A stretch of DNA of 64,000 bases from Candidatus Promineofilum glycogenicum (GTDB lineage: Bacteria > Chloroflexota > Anaerolineae > Promineifilales > Promineifilaceae), in the NCBI GenBank assembly GCA_016707605.1, contig JADJHJ010000001.1, positions 620,001-684,000 of the forward strand. Reading direction: 5' to 3'. Of this stretch, positions 54,077 through 62,978 are shown in pieces. A program made the position numbers and the translations under genes. A model generated the notes under the pieces. It was not told where the DNA came from. It saw only the letters and a list, made by a program, of their open reading frames with translations, and searched no databases. Position 1 is the first letter of the stretch. The number at the start of each line of letters is the position of its first letter.

Positions 54077-54169
54077 GCTCACGCAAAGGACGCTAAGGAA
54101 GCAAAGAACGCCAAGAAGAATTCCCTTTCTTCCCTTTGCGCCTTGGCCCCTTAGCGTCTTTGCGTGAGC
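54077..54169. repeat. Palindrome, family G, copy 2, between hoxY and hoxH
   Basis: The left arm is CTCACGCAAAGGACGCTAAG with extensions; the right arm ends TTAGCGTCTTTGCGTGAG. The centre is AAGAAGAATTCCCTTTCTT. It starts nine bases after the hoxY stop and ends 24 bases before the hoxH start. Confidence 0.9.
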
Positions 54170-54192
54170 TCTCTACCCAGGAACGAAACGAC

Positions 54193-55617
54193 ATGAGCCA
54201 AACAATCACCATTGACCCCGTCACCCGCATCGAGGGGCATAGCAAGATCACTATCCAGTTGGACGACGCCGGGCGGGTCACTTCGGCCCGCTTCCACGTC
54301 ACCCAGTTTCGCGGCTTCGAGAAGCTGGTCGAAGGGCGGCCGTTCCACGAGATGCCCTCGTTGACGGCCCGCATCTGCGGCATCTGCCCGGTCAGCCACC
54401 TCATCGCCTCGGCCAAGACCTGCGACGCCCTGATGGCCGTCCAGATTCCGCCGACGGCCGTCGACCTGCGCCAGGTGCTTAACCTGGCCCAGATTCTCCA
54501 ATCGCACGCGCTGAGCTTCTTCCACCTGTCGTCGCCCGACCTGGTGCTGGGCATGGACGCCAACCCGGAGCAGCGCAACCTGTTCGGCGTCGTCGGCCAG
54601 AACCCTGAACTGGCCCGCGACGGCATCTGGCTGCGGCAGTTCGGCCAGGAGATCATCGCCCTGCTGGCCGGCAAGCGCATCCACCCGGCGTGGGTCGTGC
54701 CCGGCGGCGTCAGCGCGCCGCTGACGGCCGACCGCCGCGACGCCATCGTGCAACGCATCCCCGACGCTTTGCTCCGCGTCCGGCGCACGCTCGACTGGTA
54801 CAAGCAGATCTTCGGCGACTTCGGGGCCGAGATTCGCACCTTCGGCAACTTCCCGTCGCTCTTCATGGGTCTGGTGACCGGCAAGGGCGAGTTAGAGATG
54901 TACGACGGCAACCTGCGCATCGTGGACGCCACCGGCCGCATCGTGGTCGATCAGGTGGACCCGCGCACCTACCCGGAGTGGATGGGCGAGGCGGTGGAGC
55001 CGGACTCCTACCTGAAGTCGCCCTACTACAAGCCGCTGGGCTACCCCGACGGCATCTACCGCGTTGGGCCGCTGGCGCGGCTGAACCTCATTGACCGCGT
55101 GGGCACGCCCCTGGCCGACGAGGAGTGGGCCGAGTTCCGCATGTTGGAGCGTGGGGCGACGCTCAGCTCCTTCCAGTACCACTACGCCCGCCTGATCGAG
55201 ATGCTGTTCTGTGTCGAGAAGATCGACCAGTTGCTCAACGGGCCGGAGATTCTCAGCGACCACGTGCGGGCCAAGGCTGACCCGAACCGGATGGAAGGCA
55301 TCGGCGTTAGCGAAGCGCCGCGCGGCACGCTGCTCCACCACTACAAGATCGACCGCAAGGGGTTGATGGTGTGGGCCAACATGATCATCGCCACCGGCAA
55401 CAACAGCCTGGCCATGAACAAGAGTGTCTACCAGGTGGCCCGCCACTTTGTCCACGGCGACCGGATCGACCAGGGCATGCTCAACCGCGTCGAGGCGGTC
55501 ATCCGCACCTATGACCCGTGCCTGAGCTGCTCCACCCACGCCTTCGGCCAGATGCCCATGCGCGTCCAACTCCTCGCGCCCGATGGCGAGGTGTTGCACG
55601 AATTAAAGCGGGGATAA
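54193..55617 (+). CDS. hoxH: NAD-linked [NiFe] hydrogenase large subunit HoxH
   Basis: A 474-residue precursor of the NiFe catalytic subunit. The L1 motif RICGICPVSH gives Cys62 and Cys65; the L2 motif DPCLSCSTH gives Cys443, Cys446 and His449. The 25 residues after His449 form the tail cut off by the maturation protease HoxW (encoded at 55807) after nickel insertion. L1 RICGIC and the group 3d-like DPCLSC context support an H2-uptake or bidirectional enzyme. No hypABCDEF genes are in the window, so metal-centre assembly is encoded elsewhere. ATG 54193 is chosen as the start of the conserved N-terminus. Confidence 0.95.
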   Translation: MSQTITIDPVTRIEGHSKITIQLDDAGRVTSARFHVTQFRGFEKLVEGRPFHEMPSLTARICGICPVSHLIASAKTCDALMAVQIPPTAVDLRQVLNLAQILQSHALSFFHLSSPDLVLGMDANPEQRNLFGVVGQNPELARDGIWLRQFGQEIIALLAGKRIHPAWVVPGGVSAPLTADRRDAIVQRIPDALLRVRRTLDWYKQIFGDFGAEIRTFGNFPSLFMGLVTGKGELEMYDGNLRIVDATGRIVVDQVDPRTYPEWMGEAVEPDSYLKSPYYKPLGYPDGIYRVGPLARLNLIDRVGTPLADEEWAEFRMLERGATLSSFQYHYARLIEMLFCVEKIDQLLNGPEILSDHVRAKADPNRMEGIGVSEAPRGTLLHHYKIDRKGLMVWANMIIATGNNSLAMNKSVYQVARHFVHGDRIDQGMLNRVEAVIRTYDPCLSCSTHAFGQMPMRVQLLAPDGEVLHELKRG

Positions 55618-55624
55618 GAAGCGT

Positions 55625-55797
55625 AACCACAGATTACACAGATTTCACAGATTGAAGAGGATTAATCCGCAGATTAGGCAGATTGGGCAGATTGTAAAGA
55701 AAGAGAACGATTCCTCTTCTTCTTGAAATCTGCCGAATCTGCCCAATCTGCGGATCACCTTTCTTATAATCTGTGAAATCTGTGTAATCTGTGGTTC
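55625..55797. repeat. Long palindrome, family E, copy 2, between hoxH and hoxW
   Basis: AACCACAGATTACACAGATT and TCCGCAGATTAGGCAGATTG are mirrored by GAATCTGCCCAATCTGCGG and AATCTGTGTAATCTGTGG. The centre is AGAGAACGATTCCTCTTC. At about 170 bases it is among the longest elements here. Confidence 0.9.
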
Positions 55798-55806
55798 CAT
55801 CTCTTC

Positions 55807-56256
55807 ATGAACCAAATCCTCGTCATCGGCTACGGCAACCCCCTGCGCGGCGACGACGGCGTGGGCTGGCGGGTGGCGGAGGCGGCGGCGGCTGTGCTGC
55901 CCGACCCGCCGGTCAGCGTCCTGACGGTGCAACTGCTGACGCCCGAACTGGCCGACCCCATCAGCCGCAGCGACCTGCTCATCCTCATCGACGCCGCGGC
56001 CGAGGGGCCGCCGGGCGAGGTGCGCTGCTTCCCCATCGCCGCCGGCAGCGCCGCCGCGGCCAGCCTGGCCATCGGCACGCACGAGGTGACGCTCGACCGG
56101 CTGCTGGGCATGGCGCAGGAGCTTTTCGGCCACTGCCCGCCAGCCTACATGGTCACCATTGCCGGGGAGTCGTTTGAGGTGTCGGAGACGCTGACGCCAG
56201 GAGTGGAAGCATCCGTGCCGGAGGCAGTCAGCGCGTTCTGGGCCTGGGGGATCTGA
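55807..56256 (+). CDS. hoxW: Hydrogenase maturation protease HoxW (HyaD/HybD family)
   Basis: A 149-residue nickel-dependent endopeptidase that removes the HoxH C-terminal tail. GYGNPLRGDDGVGW (about 8-21) contains the Glu/Asp metal ligand position (Asp16 or Asp17), and IDAAAEG plus the His in ATG-like GTHEVTLDRLLGMA complete the HybD pattern. No Shine-Dalgarno is visible, since the family E palindrome ends nine bases before the ATG. The gene order hoxEFUYH-W supports the role. Confidence 0.92.
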   Translation: MNQILVIGYGNPLRGDDGVGWRVAEAAAAVLPDPPVSVLTVQLLTPELADPISRSDLLILIDAAAEGPPGEVRCFPIAAGSAAAASLAIGTHEVTLDRLLGMAQELFGHCPPAYMVTIAGESFEVSETLTPGVEASVPEAVSAFWAWGI

Positions 56257-56260
56257 CGCG

Positions 56261-56395
56261 GTGGAGGATCAGAAGTCGCCCAACATCCGGTTTATGCTCC
56301 CACTCGTGCTTCTCTCCATTCTCCTTTTAGGTTTGTTGGCCGCCATATGCTGGCTTTTGTATCCGCTGGTTGGCCGTGGTGTACGAGCATATTGA
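56261..56395 (+). CDS. Small single-pass membrane protein (44 residues), possibly truncated
   Basis: Begins at GTG, four bases after the hoxW stop (GTGGAGGATCAG). It has one clear transmembrane helix (FMLPLVLLSILLLGLLAAIC) and ends GRGVRAY. After the stop, the other frame continues with an open stretch (YEHIEAATDDSLWLQTQ, up to a stop at about 56478), so this may be the 5' part of a frameshifted gene of about 71 residues. No family is recognised. Evidence for expression is weak. Confidence 0.35.
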   Translation: MEDQKSPNIRFMLPLVLLSILLLGLLAAICWLLYPLVGRGVRAY

Positions 56396-57329
56396 AGCTG
56401 CGACCGATGACAGCCTGTGGTTGCAGACACAAGACCCTAGCGCCTGCTTCCGCCCCTGGCGCAAGCGGCAGATAGCTCTAGGGGATGGTCAATTGGGTAA
56501 GCTCTATCGCATCGCTACCGTCCCCGTCCAGCGGCAGGCGCACCAGGTCAGGCCAGGTGTAGAAACCTGTCACCAGTTGATACTCCCCCGCCGCGTCGGC
56601 CGGAATGGTCAGCGTCACCGTGTCACGCACTACGTCCCCCGGCCGCCACTTACCCGTCGGCAACCCGCCACCGCACGGCTCGCTGTCGGCCTGCGCCCAG
56701 AGGGGCGAGCCGTCCGCTCGCGCCGGGCCGAGCAGGTGGACGAAGGCGGTGTAGTTGGCCGAGGGCGCGGCCGTGGCCCGGTAGAACAGCGTCACGGTCA
56801 GCGTCTCGCCCGGCGCAGCCGTCCCTTCCTTCGTGTAGCCAAGTAGCTCGATTCCGTCCTGCCACGTGGCCGGCAAAGCTATGTCCGGGCCAACCGCCGG
56901 TTGCGCTCCGGCTGGAGCCTGGAAGGCGCGGAAGTAGGGGCGATCGCTGCCGGGGCGCAATGGCCCTTCGACCGTCTCGCCCGTGGGGTACATTGCTTGC
57001 AACAGCGCCAGGCTGCTATCCTGTAGGCCGGGAACGATGACGTAAACCGCGCCGCGCTCGCCCGTCGGGTCGGTGGTGGGCAGGCAGAAGCGGCCGTTAT
57101 AGCCGCGCAGATCGGGCCGCAGCCCGGCGTGGAGCTGGATGACGGGGTGATCGGCCGGGAAGGGGGAGAGCCACACCGGCTGCTGGCGGTCGAGTCCACC
57201 GATGTACTCGCCGATGGCCCGGTAGTCGGCCTGGAAGTGGGCCGGCAGGTCGGGGTCGGCGGCCCAGACGACGAAGTAGTCGCGGTTGGTGGCGGCGGTT
57301 GTGTAGGCCAGCCCTGTCAGTAGGACGAC

Positions 57330-57520
57330 GGGCCACAGACGACGGACGACGGCCGACAGAAAAGAAGACTCACGCCAAGGCGCGAAGATGCCAAGACGCA
57401 AAGGAAGAAAAGAAAGACTCTTCTTCTCTTCCTTTGCGCCTTGGCCCCTTAGCGCCTTGGCGTGAGCGTCTTCATCCGTCGTCGGTCGTCGGTCGGTCGT
57501 CGGCCGTCGTTCCAGCCACT
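57330..57520. repeat. Composite palindrome, family G core, within the glycosyltransferase gene
   Basis: The core is GCCAAGGCGCGAAGATGCC to GCGCCTTGGCGTGAGCG, with centre AAGAAAGACTCTTCTTC. It is flanked by the GACGACGG and CCGTCGTC words on either side, making a palindrome within a palindrome. It is read in frame by the second gene part. Confidence 0.85.
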
Positions 57521-58111
57521 CAAACGGCAACAGCAGGCCCACCGACACCAGCATCATCACCGCCGGGAACGCCCCCAGGTAGCGCTTGGCCGTCGCCGCC
57601 TGGTCGGCCACCATCGCCGGGGCGGTCAGTAGCAGCAGCCAGGCCAGCAGGAAGAGGTAGGGCGAGCGGCGGAAGCGCCACGCCGCAGCCAGGATGCCGG
57701 CGACAAAGCCCAGCGACAGGAACGGGTTGAGCGACGGCCGGCCGGGGATGGTGAATTGCGGGTCGGTATCGCCGCGCAGGCTGTAGGTCAGCAGGGCCGT
57801 GGTTGCCTGCCGGGCCAACTCACCGATCTGTTGCGCTAGAGGCAGCCCCGGCTGCACCACCGTCGCCTGCTGGATGCGCACCGATAGCGCGCCGGGGTGT
57901 TGCGCGGCGTAGATGCCCAGCGGCAGATAGACGACCAGCGCCGCCGCGGCCACCAGCAGCGCGCCAATGGTGTCGGCCCGCGTCCAGCGCCGCCGCTCGA
58001 TGGCTCGCAGGGCGAAGGCGACGACGACCAGCAGCGGCAGCAGACGGGCGGCCTGGTAAGTGTAAAGGCTGAGGCCGAGTAGCGCGCCGGCCAGCAGAAA
58101 CCAGCCACCGG

Positions 58112-58142
58112 TTGACCTGACAGGTGGCCGCCACCTGTCAGG
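58112..58142. repeat. Family J palindrome inserted in the glycosyltransferase gene
   Basis: GACCTGACAGGTGGC, one spacer base, GCCACCTGTCAGGTC: 15-base exact arms. It lies at the point where the reading frame breaks. The same GACCTGACAGGT word is at 62504. Confidence 0.9.
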
Positions 58143-58641
58143 TCGGGTCGCGCCCAAACCCCCGCCACAGGGCAAAGACGATCAGCGCCGCGAACAAGGG
58201 CACGAGGATGACCCGCAGCCCGACGCGGCTCCAGTTCAGATGCCAGTAGGACACGGCCGACAGGAACGCCGCCAGCAGTGGCAGGTAGCCCAGCGCCCCG
58301 CGCCGCTCACCGGCGAATAGCTCCCGCGCCACCAGCCAGACGGCCGGCACGGTGGCGACGCCGACAAGGGCGCTGGTCAGGTGGATGCCAAACGCGCCGG
58401 GGCCGGTGAAGCGGTAGGCCAGGGCGACGAGGTAGCTGAACAGCGGTTCGCGGCCGAAGTTGCTCTCCAGGAAGATCGGCCGCGCCCCGGCCAGGATTTG
58501 CAGCGCGTCGACGCCATACTGGGCCACGTCGTGGCCGTCGCCCGGCGGCAGCGCGTCCAGCCGGTAGAGGCGCAGGCCGGCGGCCAGGGCGGTGATGGCC
58601 GCCAGGAGCAGCAGTTCGGCGCGGCGGCTCATTGGCAGTAG

Positions 58642-58738
58642 AGTCAGTGGGTCAGTAGGTCAGTGGGTCAGTGGGTCAGTGGGTCAGCCGTGTTGCGAGC
58701 TACTGACCTACTGACCTACTGACTTACTGACCCACTGA

Positions 58739-58740
<2 letters not shown>
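58642..58740. repeat. Palindrome, family I (GTCAGTGGGTCAGTAGG words)
   Basis: Tandem AGTGGGTCAGT words on the left are mirrored by ACTGACCTACTGACC words on the right. The centre is GTGTTGCGAGC. It fills the gap between the glycosyltransferase start and the ATPase stop. Confidence 0.88.
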
Positions 58741-59521
<781 letters not shown>

Positions 59522-59532
<11 letters not shown>

Positions 59533-60376
59533 TTTGTCTCAGCCTCCGTTCGTACCAGCGCAGGATCAGGCTCAAGGTGATGGTCATGCTCAGGTAGAGG
59601 AAGGTCAGCACCAGGTAGCTCTCGCGGAAGCGGAAGGTGCTGCCGCTGTGGAGGCGGGCCATCTGGGTGATGTCGCGCACGGCCAGCACGGAGATGAGCG
59701 ACGAGTCCTTGAGCATGGCGATGAAGTCGTTGCCCAGCGGCGGCAGGACGTTGCGGATGGCCTGGGGCAGGATGACGTAGCGCATCGCCTGGCCGCCGTT
59801 CAGCCCCAGCGAGCGCGCCGCCTCCATCTGCCCGGCGGGGATGGACTCGATGCCGGCGCGAAATACCTCGGCCAGAAACGCGCCATAGATGACGGCCAGG
59901 GCGATGATGCCGCGCGTGTTCGAAGGAATGGCCTGGTTGGACAGGCCCAGCGCGTCGGCCACGGCGGGCACGATGACGAAGGCCACGGTGAAGATGAGCA
60001 CCAGCGTCGGCACGCCGCGGATGAACTCGATGTAGGTGACGGCGACGTTGCGGATGATCACGTTCTGGCTGACGCGGCCGAGGCCGGCCAGCAAGCCGAT
60101 GACCAACGCCACGGCGAAGGCCACCAGAGTTGTATAGATCGTGACGGCGATGCCCGTGCCGACGAACGCCGCCCAGCCCCCCTCGCGCAGCCCTTCGACG
60201 CCGCCAAAGCGCCCGCGAATGAAGTCAAACGCCCGGCCATAGTCCGTATCGGTCAGGATGAGCAGCAGCATCAGGCCCAGGAAGCCGATGATGGCCACCA
60301 GCCACCACGGGAAACCCAGCCACTTGGAGCCGCTCTCTCGCTCCGGCTCCCTTGCTATCTGTACTTCGCTTATCAT
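59522..60376 (-). CDS. Polar amino acid ABC transporter permease (HisMQ/GlnP-like)
   Basis: A 284-residue membrane protein of the His/Glu/Gln/Arg permease family. There are about five helices in the core, preceded by an extra N-terminal helix (WWLVAIIGFLGLMLLLIL, about 24-41). The family motif IEFIRGVPTLVLIF (about 115-128) and the EAA loop EAARSLGLNGGQAMRYVILPQA (about 182-203) are clear. GGAGG is four bases from the ATG. It lies between the binding protein and the ATPase, the usual order for a three-gene importer. Confidence 0.92.
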
Positions 60377-60428
60377 GATGCCTCCACGGTTGTTGTAGGG
60401 TGCGACGCGGTTTCAATCCTGGTGAGAA

Positions 60429-60534
60429 TATCTCACGCAAAGGCGCGAAGAAAGCAAAGGCGCAAAGATAGAGTAATTAGAGGGGCCAGGTTTCAGGTTG
60501 CGGGGGCCAGGGAAGAGCGCTCTTCCCTGGCCCC
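60429..60534. repeat. Family G half element followed by a family H palindrome
   Basis: TCTCACGCAAAGGCGCG at 60430 is only a left arm. Next, 60503-60534 is a perfect loop-free palindrome with 16-base arms, centre GAAGAGCGCTCTTC, and flanking CCTGGAACC words up to 60563. Confidence 0.88.
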
Positions 60535-60561
60535 TGGAACCTGGAACCTAGCCCCTAATCC

Positions 60562-61425
60562 CTAGCCTCCCAGGTCTTCGTAGGTGATCGTGAACTGGTC
60601 GGAGAAGAACCGCTCGGCCAGCGCGTCGAGCGTGCCGTTGGCGCGCAGTTCGGCCAGGGCGGCGTTGAACGGGCCGACGAGATCGCTGCCCTTGGGGAAG
60701 ATGAAGCCCAGTTGGTCGCTGGACATCGACCCGCCCACCAGTTTGAGCGCTTCGGCGTTGACGCCGACGTAGCCTTGCCCGGCCGTCTCGTCGATGATGA
60801 CCGCGTCCACGTCACCGGCCAGGAGGGCCTGGACGGCAAACGGGAACTGCTCGAAGGCCTGGATGCGGTCGGGCGCGTCGGCCAGCATCTCCGAAGCCGT
60901 CTCGAAGTTGGTCGTGCCCGTCTGCGTGCCGATGGTCAGTTCCGGGTTGCTGAAGAACGACTCCACCGAATCGAAGCGATCCTCGTCGGCGCGGGCCAAC
61001 AGGCGCTGCTCGATGCTGATGTAGCCGTCGGAGAAGTCGACGATCTCGCGCCGCTCGTCGGTGATGGTGATGCCGTCGGCGGCCATGTCGAATTGGCCGT
61101 CGGCCACGGCCTGGATCATGCCTTCCCAGGCCGCCTCGGTATATACGGGCGTGCAGTTGAGCAGGGCGCACATGGCGTTGATGGCCTCATAGTCCCAGCC
61201 GGCCGGCTCGCCCGTGGCCGGGTCGATGTAGTTGAACGGCAGGTAGGCGTTCTCGACGGCCACGGTGATCTCGCGGCCGCCCAGGTCGGGCAGAGCGCCG
61301 GTCGTCTCTTCACCAGTCGTCTCTTCGCCGGCGACCGGTTCCTCGGTCGCCGCGCCGCCGCCACAGGCAACGAGAACCAGCGACAGCAACAAAATCAGCA
61401 GCAGAGCCAGTTTCTTAACGTGCAT
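60562..61425 (-). CDS. Polar amino acid ABC transporter substrate-binding lipoprotein
   Basis: A 287-residue type II binding protein (SBP_bac_3 family). The lipoprotein signal is KKLALLLILLLSLVLVACGG with Cys near 22. An acidic linker (TEEPVAGEETTGEETTG) precedes the ligand domain starting near 45. AYLPFNYIDPATGEPAGWDYE is the classic motif, followed by FDMAADGITITDERREIVDFSDGY and IGTQTGTTNFE. The sequence resembles basic or general amino acid binders, but specificity cannot be fixed. ATG 61425 follows AGGGAGAG; an upstream extension is excluded by the promoter and the lipobox position. Confidence 0.92.
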   Translation of the reverse strand: MHVKKLALLLILLLSLVLVACGGGAATEEPVAGEETTGEETTGALPDLGGREITVAVENAYLPFNYIDPATGEPAGWDYEAINAMCALLNCTPVYTEAAWEGMIQAVADGQFDMAADGITITDERREIVDFSDGYISIEQRLLARADEDRFDSVESFFSNPELTIGTQTGTTNFETASEMLADAPDRIQAFEQFPFAVQALLAGDVDAVIIDETAGQGYVGVNAEALKLVGGSMSSDQLGFIFPKGSDLVGPFNAALAELRANGTLDALAERFFSDQFTITYEDLGG

Positions 61426-61542
61426 TGTAAACTCTCCCTCTTTCCTCTTAGACAGACTTGTCAAATTCTGCGACACGGCAAATGGCAGTCGGTACGGCGT
61501 GTCCCGGCTGCCAAGCGTGAAGCAGACGCTACATGGGGCGGG

Positions 61543-61570
61543 ATTATATCCACGGCCACCCAGATGACAA
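61543..61570 (-). promoter_or_regulatory. Sigma-70 promoter of the amino acid importer operon
   Basis: On the minus strand TTGTCA (61570-61565), 16-base spacer, TATAAT (61548-61543). The leader to ATG 61425 is about 110 bases, long enough to hold a regulatory structure, but I could not recognise one. Confidence 0.7.
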
Positions 61571-61636
61571 TGACACCGGGCGGCAATAGTGCACGAATGA
61601 ATGTCGGGCCGCTTGTGGGGAAGAGACAATCGAGAA

Positions 61637-61740
61637 AGAATGGCCCGCTGATGACGCTGATTGCCCGCAGATTAACGCTGATAAGAAGCTCTCTTTCAGC
61701 GTTCATCAGCGCCAAATCAGCGTCATCAGCGGGCCATTCT
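61637..61740. repeat. Palindrome, family M (CTGATGACGCTGATT words)
   Basis: Outer arms at 61637-61662 and 61715-61740 are exact 26-base complements. Inside, GATTAACGCTGA and TCAGCGTTCATC also pair. The centre is AAGAAGCTCTCTTT. The right arm overlaps the gmk stop codon by two bases. Together with the promoter it accounts for the 313-base gap at 61426-61738. Confidence 0.92.
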
Positions 61741-62359
61741 ACAGCACCACCGGCTCCTGGTTGATGCGGCAGTGGGCGGCGTCGATGATGCTGAGCACCT
61801 GCTGGACGGCCTTCTCCGGCTCGTCCTCCGGGTTGACGACGCAGTAATCGAACTCTACCGCGCGCTTCATCTCCTGCCGGGCGGTGGCCGTGCGCAGGGC
61901 CATGCCCTCGGCCGTGTCCTGCTTGCGCTGCCGCAGGCGGCGCACCAGCCCTTGCTCGGAACGCGTGGTCAGGAAGACGGAGATGGCGTTGGGAATGAGC
62001 CGCCGGACGGTGGCCGCGCCCTGCACGTCGACGCGCAGGATGACGTCGCGCCCGCTGGCCAGCGCGTCGCGGATCTGCTGCTTGGGGATGCCCTTGTAAT
62101 CGTTGTAGACGACGGCATGTTCCAGCAACTCGTCCTCCTCGATCATGCGCGCGAACTCGTCGAAGGTGACAAAGATGTAGTCCACGCCGTGGTGCTCGTC
62201 GTCGCGCGGCGGGCGAGTGGTGGCGGTGACGACGAAGTAGAAGCTATCCGGCCGCCGCTCGATCACCATCCGCGCCACGGTGTCCTTGCCGACGCCCGAC
62301 GGGCCGGACAGGATGAGCAGCAGCGGGTAGTCGGGGCAGTCGTAGATCATGTCGGACAT
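61739..62359 (-). CDS. gmk: Guanylate kinase
   Basis: A 206-residue GMP kinase that makes GDP from GMP and ATP. The P-loop is GPSGVGKDT (about 20-28), where Asp-Thr replaces the more usual Ser-Thr. TATTRPPRDDEHHGVDYIFV (about 45-64) binds GMP, and the lid region is RRLRQRKQDTAEGMALR. The first ten residues (MSDMIYDCPD) extend beyond the usual start. An alternative start at the fourth codon (ATG 62350) exists. An extended -10 promoter TGCTACAAT lies about 75 bases upstream. Confidence 0.93.
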   Translation of the reverse strand: MSDMIYDCPDYPLLLILSGPSGVGKDTVARMVIERRPDSFYFVVTATTRPPRDDEHHGVDYIFVTFDEFARMIEEDELLEHAVVYNDYKGIPKQQIRDALASGRDVILRVDVQGAATVRRLIPNAISVFLTTRSEQGLVRRLRQRKQDTAEGMALRTATARQEMKRAVEFDYCVVNPEDEPEKAVQQVLSIIDAAHCRINQEPVVL

Positions 62360-62423
62360 AAGTCAGTTTGCTCCCTCGTTGCTTCGTGGCTTCGCCCGCT
62401 TGCCGAGGCGCGGCGGGGAAGCC

Positions 62424-62444
62424 TATAATTCGCTCATTGTAGCA
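62424..62444. promoter_or_regulatory. Divergent promoters of gmk (TGCTACAAT) and the FmdB-type gene (TATAAT)
   Basis: Minus strand TGC plus TACAAT at 62441-62436; plus strand TATAAT at 62424-62429. The two -10 elements are only seven bases apart, so the promoters overlap. Confidence 0.5.
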
Positions 62445-62503
62445 ACTTTTGGCCGCCTGGGGTCGTTAATGAGGGAAAATAAGGCTTCTCAGTCGTCTAT
62501 TGT

Positions 62504-62516
62504 GACCTGACAGGTC
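62504..62516. repeat. Short family J word (GACCTGACAGGTC)
   Basis: A 13-base near-palindrome matching the core of the 58112-58142 element, here in the leader of the zinc-ribbon gene. Confidence 0.6.
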
Positions 62517-62537
62517 GCCAGGCCGTATGAGGGAACT

Positions 62538-62906
62538 ATGCCGGTCTACGAATACATCTGTCGCGCCTGCGGCCGTCGGGCGCGGCTGAGAATGAGCTTT
62601 GCCGAGTACGACAGCGCCACGTCGGTCTGCCCGCATTGCGGCCGGGCTGAGTTGCGGCGGCGCGTCGGCCGCGTGGCCGTGGCCCGCTCCGAGGCCACGC
62701 GCCTCGACGGCCTGATGGACGACCCGGCCCTCGACGCGCTGGACGAGGACGACCCGCGGGCGATGGGGCGCATGATGCGCCGCATGAGCGACGAGATGGG
62801 CGAGGAGATGGGGCAGGAGTTCGATGAGGTCGTGGGGCGGCTGGAAAGTGGCGAGTCGCCGGCGTCGATTGAGGCGGCGATGCCGGGGTTAGGAGATATT
62901 GATTAG
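62538..62906 (+). CDS. FmdB-family zinc ribbon protein
   Basis: A 122-residue protein. The N-terminal zinc ribbon begins MPVYEYICRACG and ends VCPHCG, giving CxxC...CxxC ligands (Cys8, Cys11, about Cys34, about Cys37), the FmdB/regulatory-protein pattern. A long acidic tail (about 70-122) is rich in Asp, Glu and Met (EDDPRAMGRMMRRMSDEMGEEM). Function of the family is not established. GAGGGA precedes the ATG. It is convergent with tmk across a family G palindrome. Confidence 0.88.
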   Translation: MPVYEYICRACGRRARLRMSFAEYDSATSVCPHCGRAELRRRVGRVAVARSEATRLDGLMDDPALDALDEDDPRAMGRMMRRMSDEMGEEMGQEFDEVVGRLESGESPASIEAAMPGLGDID

Positions 62907-62910
62907 GAGA

Positions 62911-62960
62911 TCACGCCAGGACGCAAGGGGCGGGCCTTGGCCCTTTGTGCCTTGGCGTGA
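62911..62960. repeat. Palindrome, family G, short copy
   Basis: TCACGCCAGGACGCAAGGGG at 62911 pairs with CCCTTTGTGCCTTGGCGTGA ending at 62960. Between convergent genes, so it may also terminate transcription. Confidence 0.85.
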
Positions 62961-62978
62961 GCTCTTCATCCTTAATCT

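Larger units (their letters stand above)
56478..58632 (-). pseudogene. GT39-like (PMT/ArnT-type) integral membrane glycosyltransferase interrupted by two palindromic elements
   Basis: The first part (58632-58138) has MSRRAELLLLAAITALAAGL, a luminal GDGHDVAQYGVDALQI loop, SNFGREPLFSY and further helices. This is the N-terminus of dolichyl-phosphate-mannose-type glycosyltransferases, with the catalytic acidic residue near GDGHD. The frame then reads RGFGRDPT and stops inside a 31-base palindrome at 58112-58142. The second part (from about 58110 to 56478) continues TGGWFLLAGALLGLSLYTYQAA and then helices, followed by a soluble C-terminal domain (about 250 residues). An in-frame family G element adds about 55 residues in the middle. 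Removing about 32 bases restores one frame of roughly 700 residues. Substrate unknown. Confidence 0.82.

Noticed and set aside
61426..61542. Riboswitch in the long leader of the amino acid importer
   Set aside because: I looked for lysine, glycine and glutamine riboswitch cores and recognised none.
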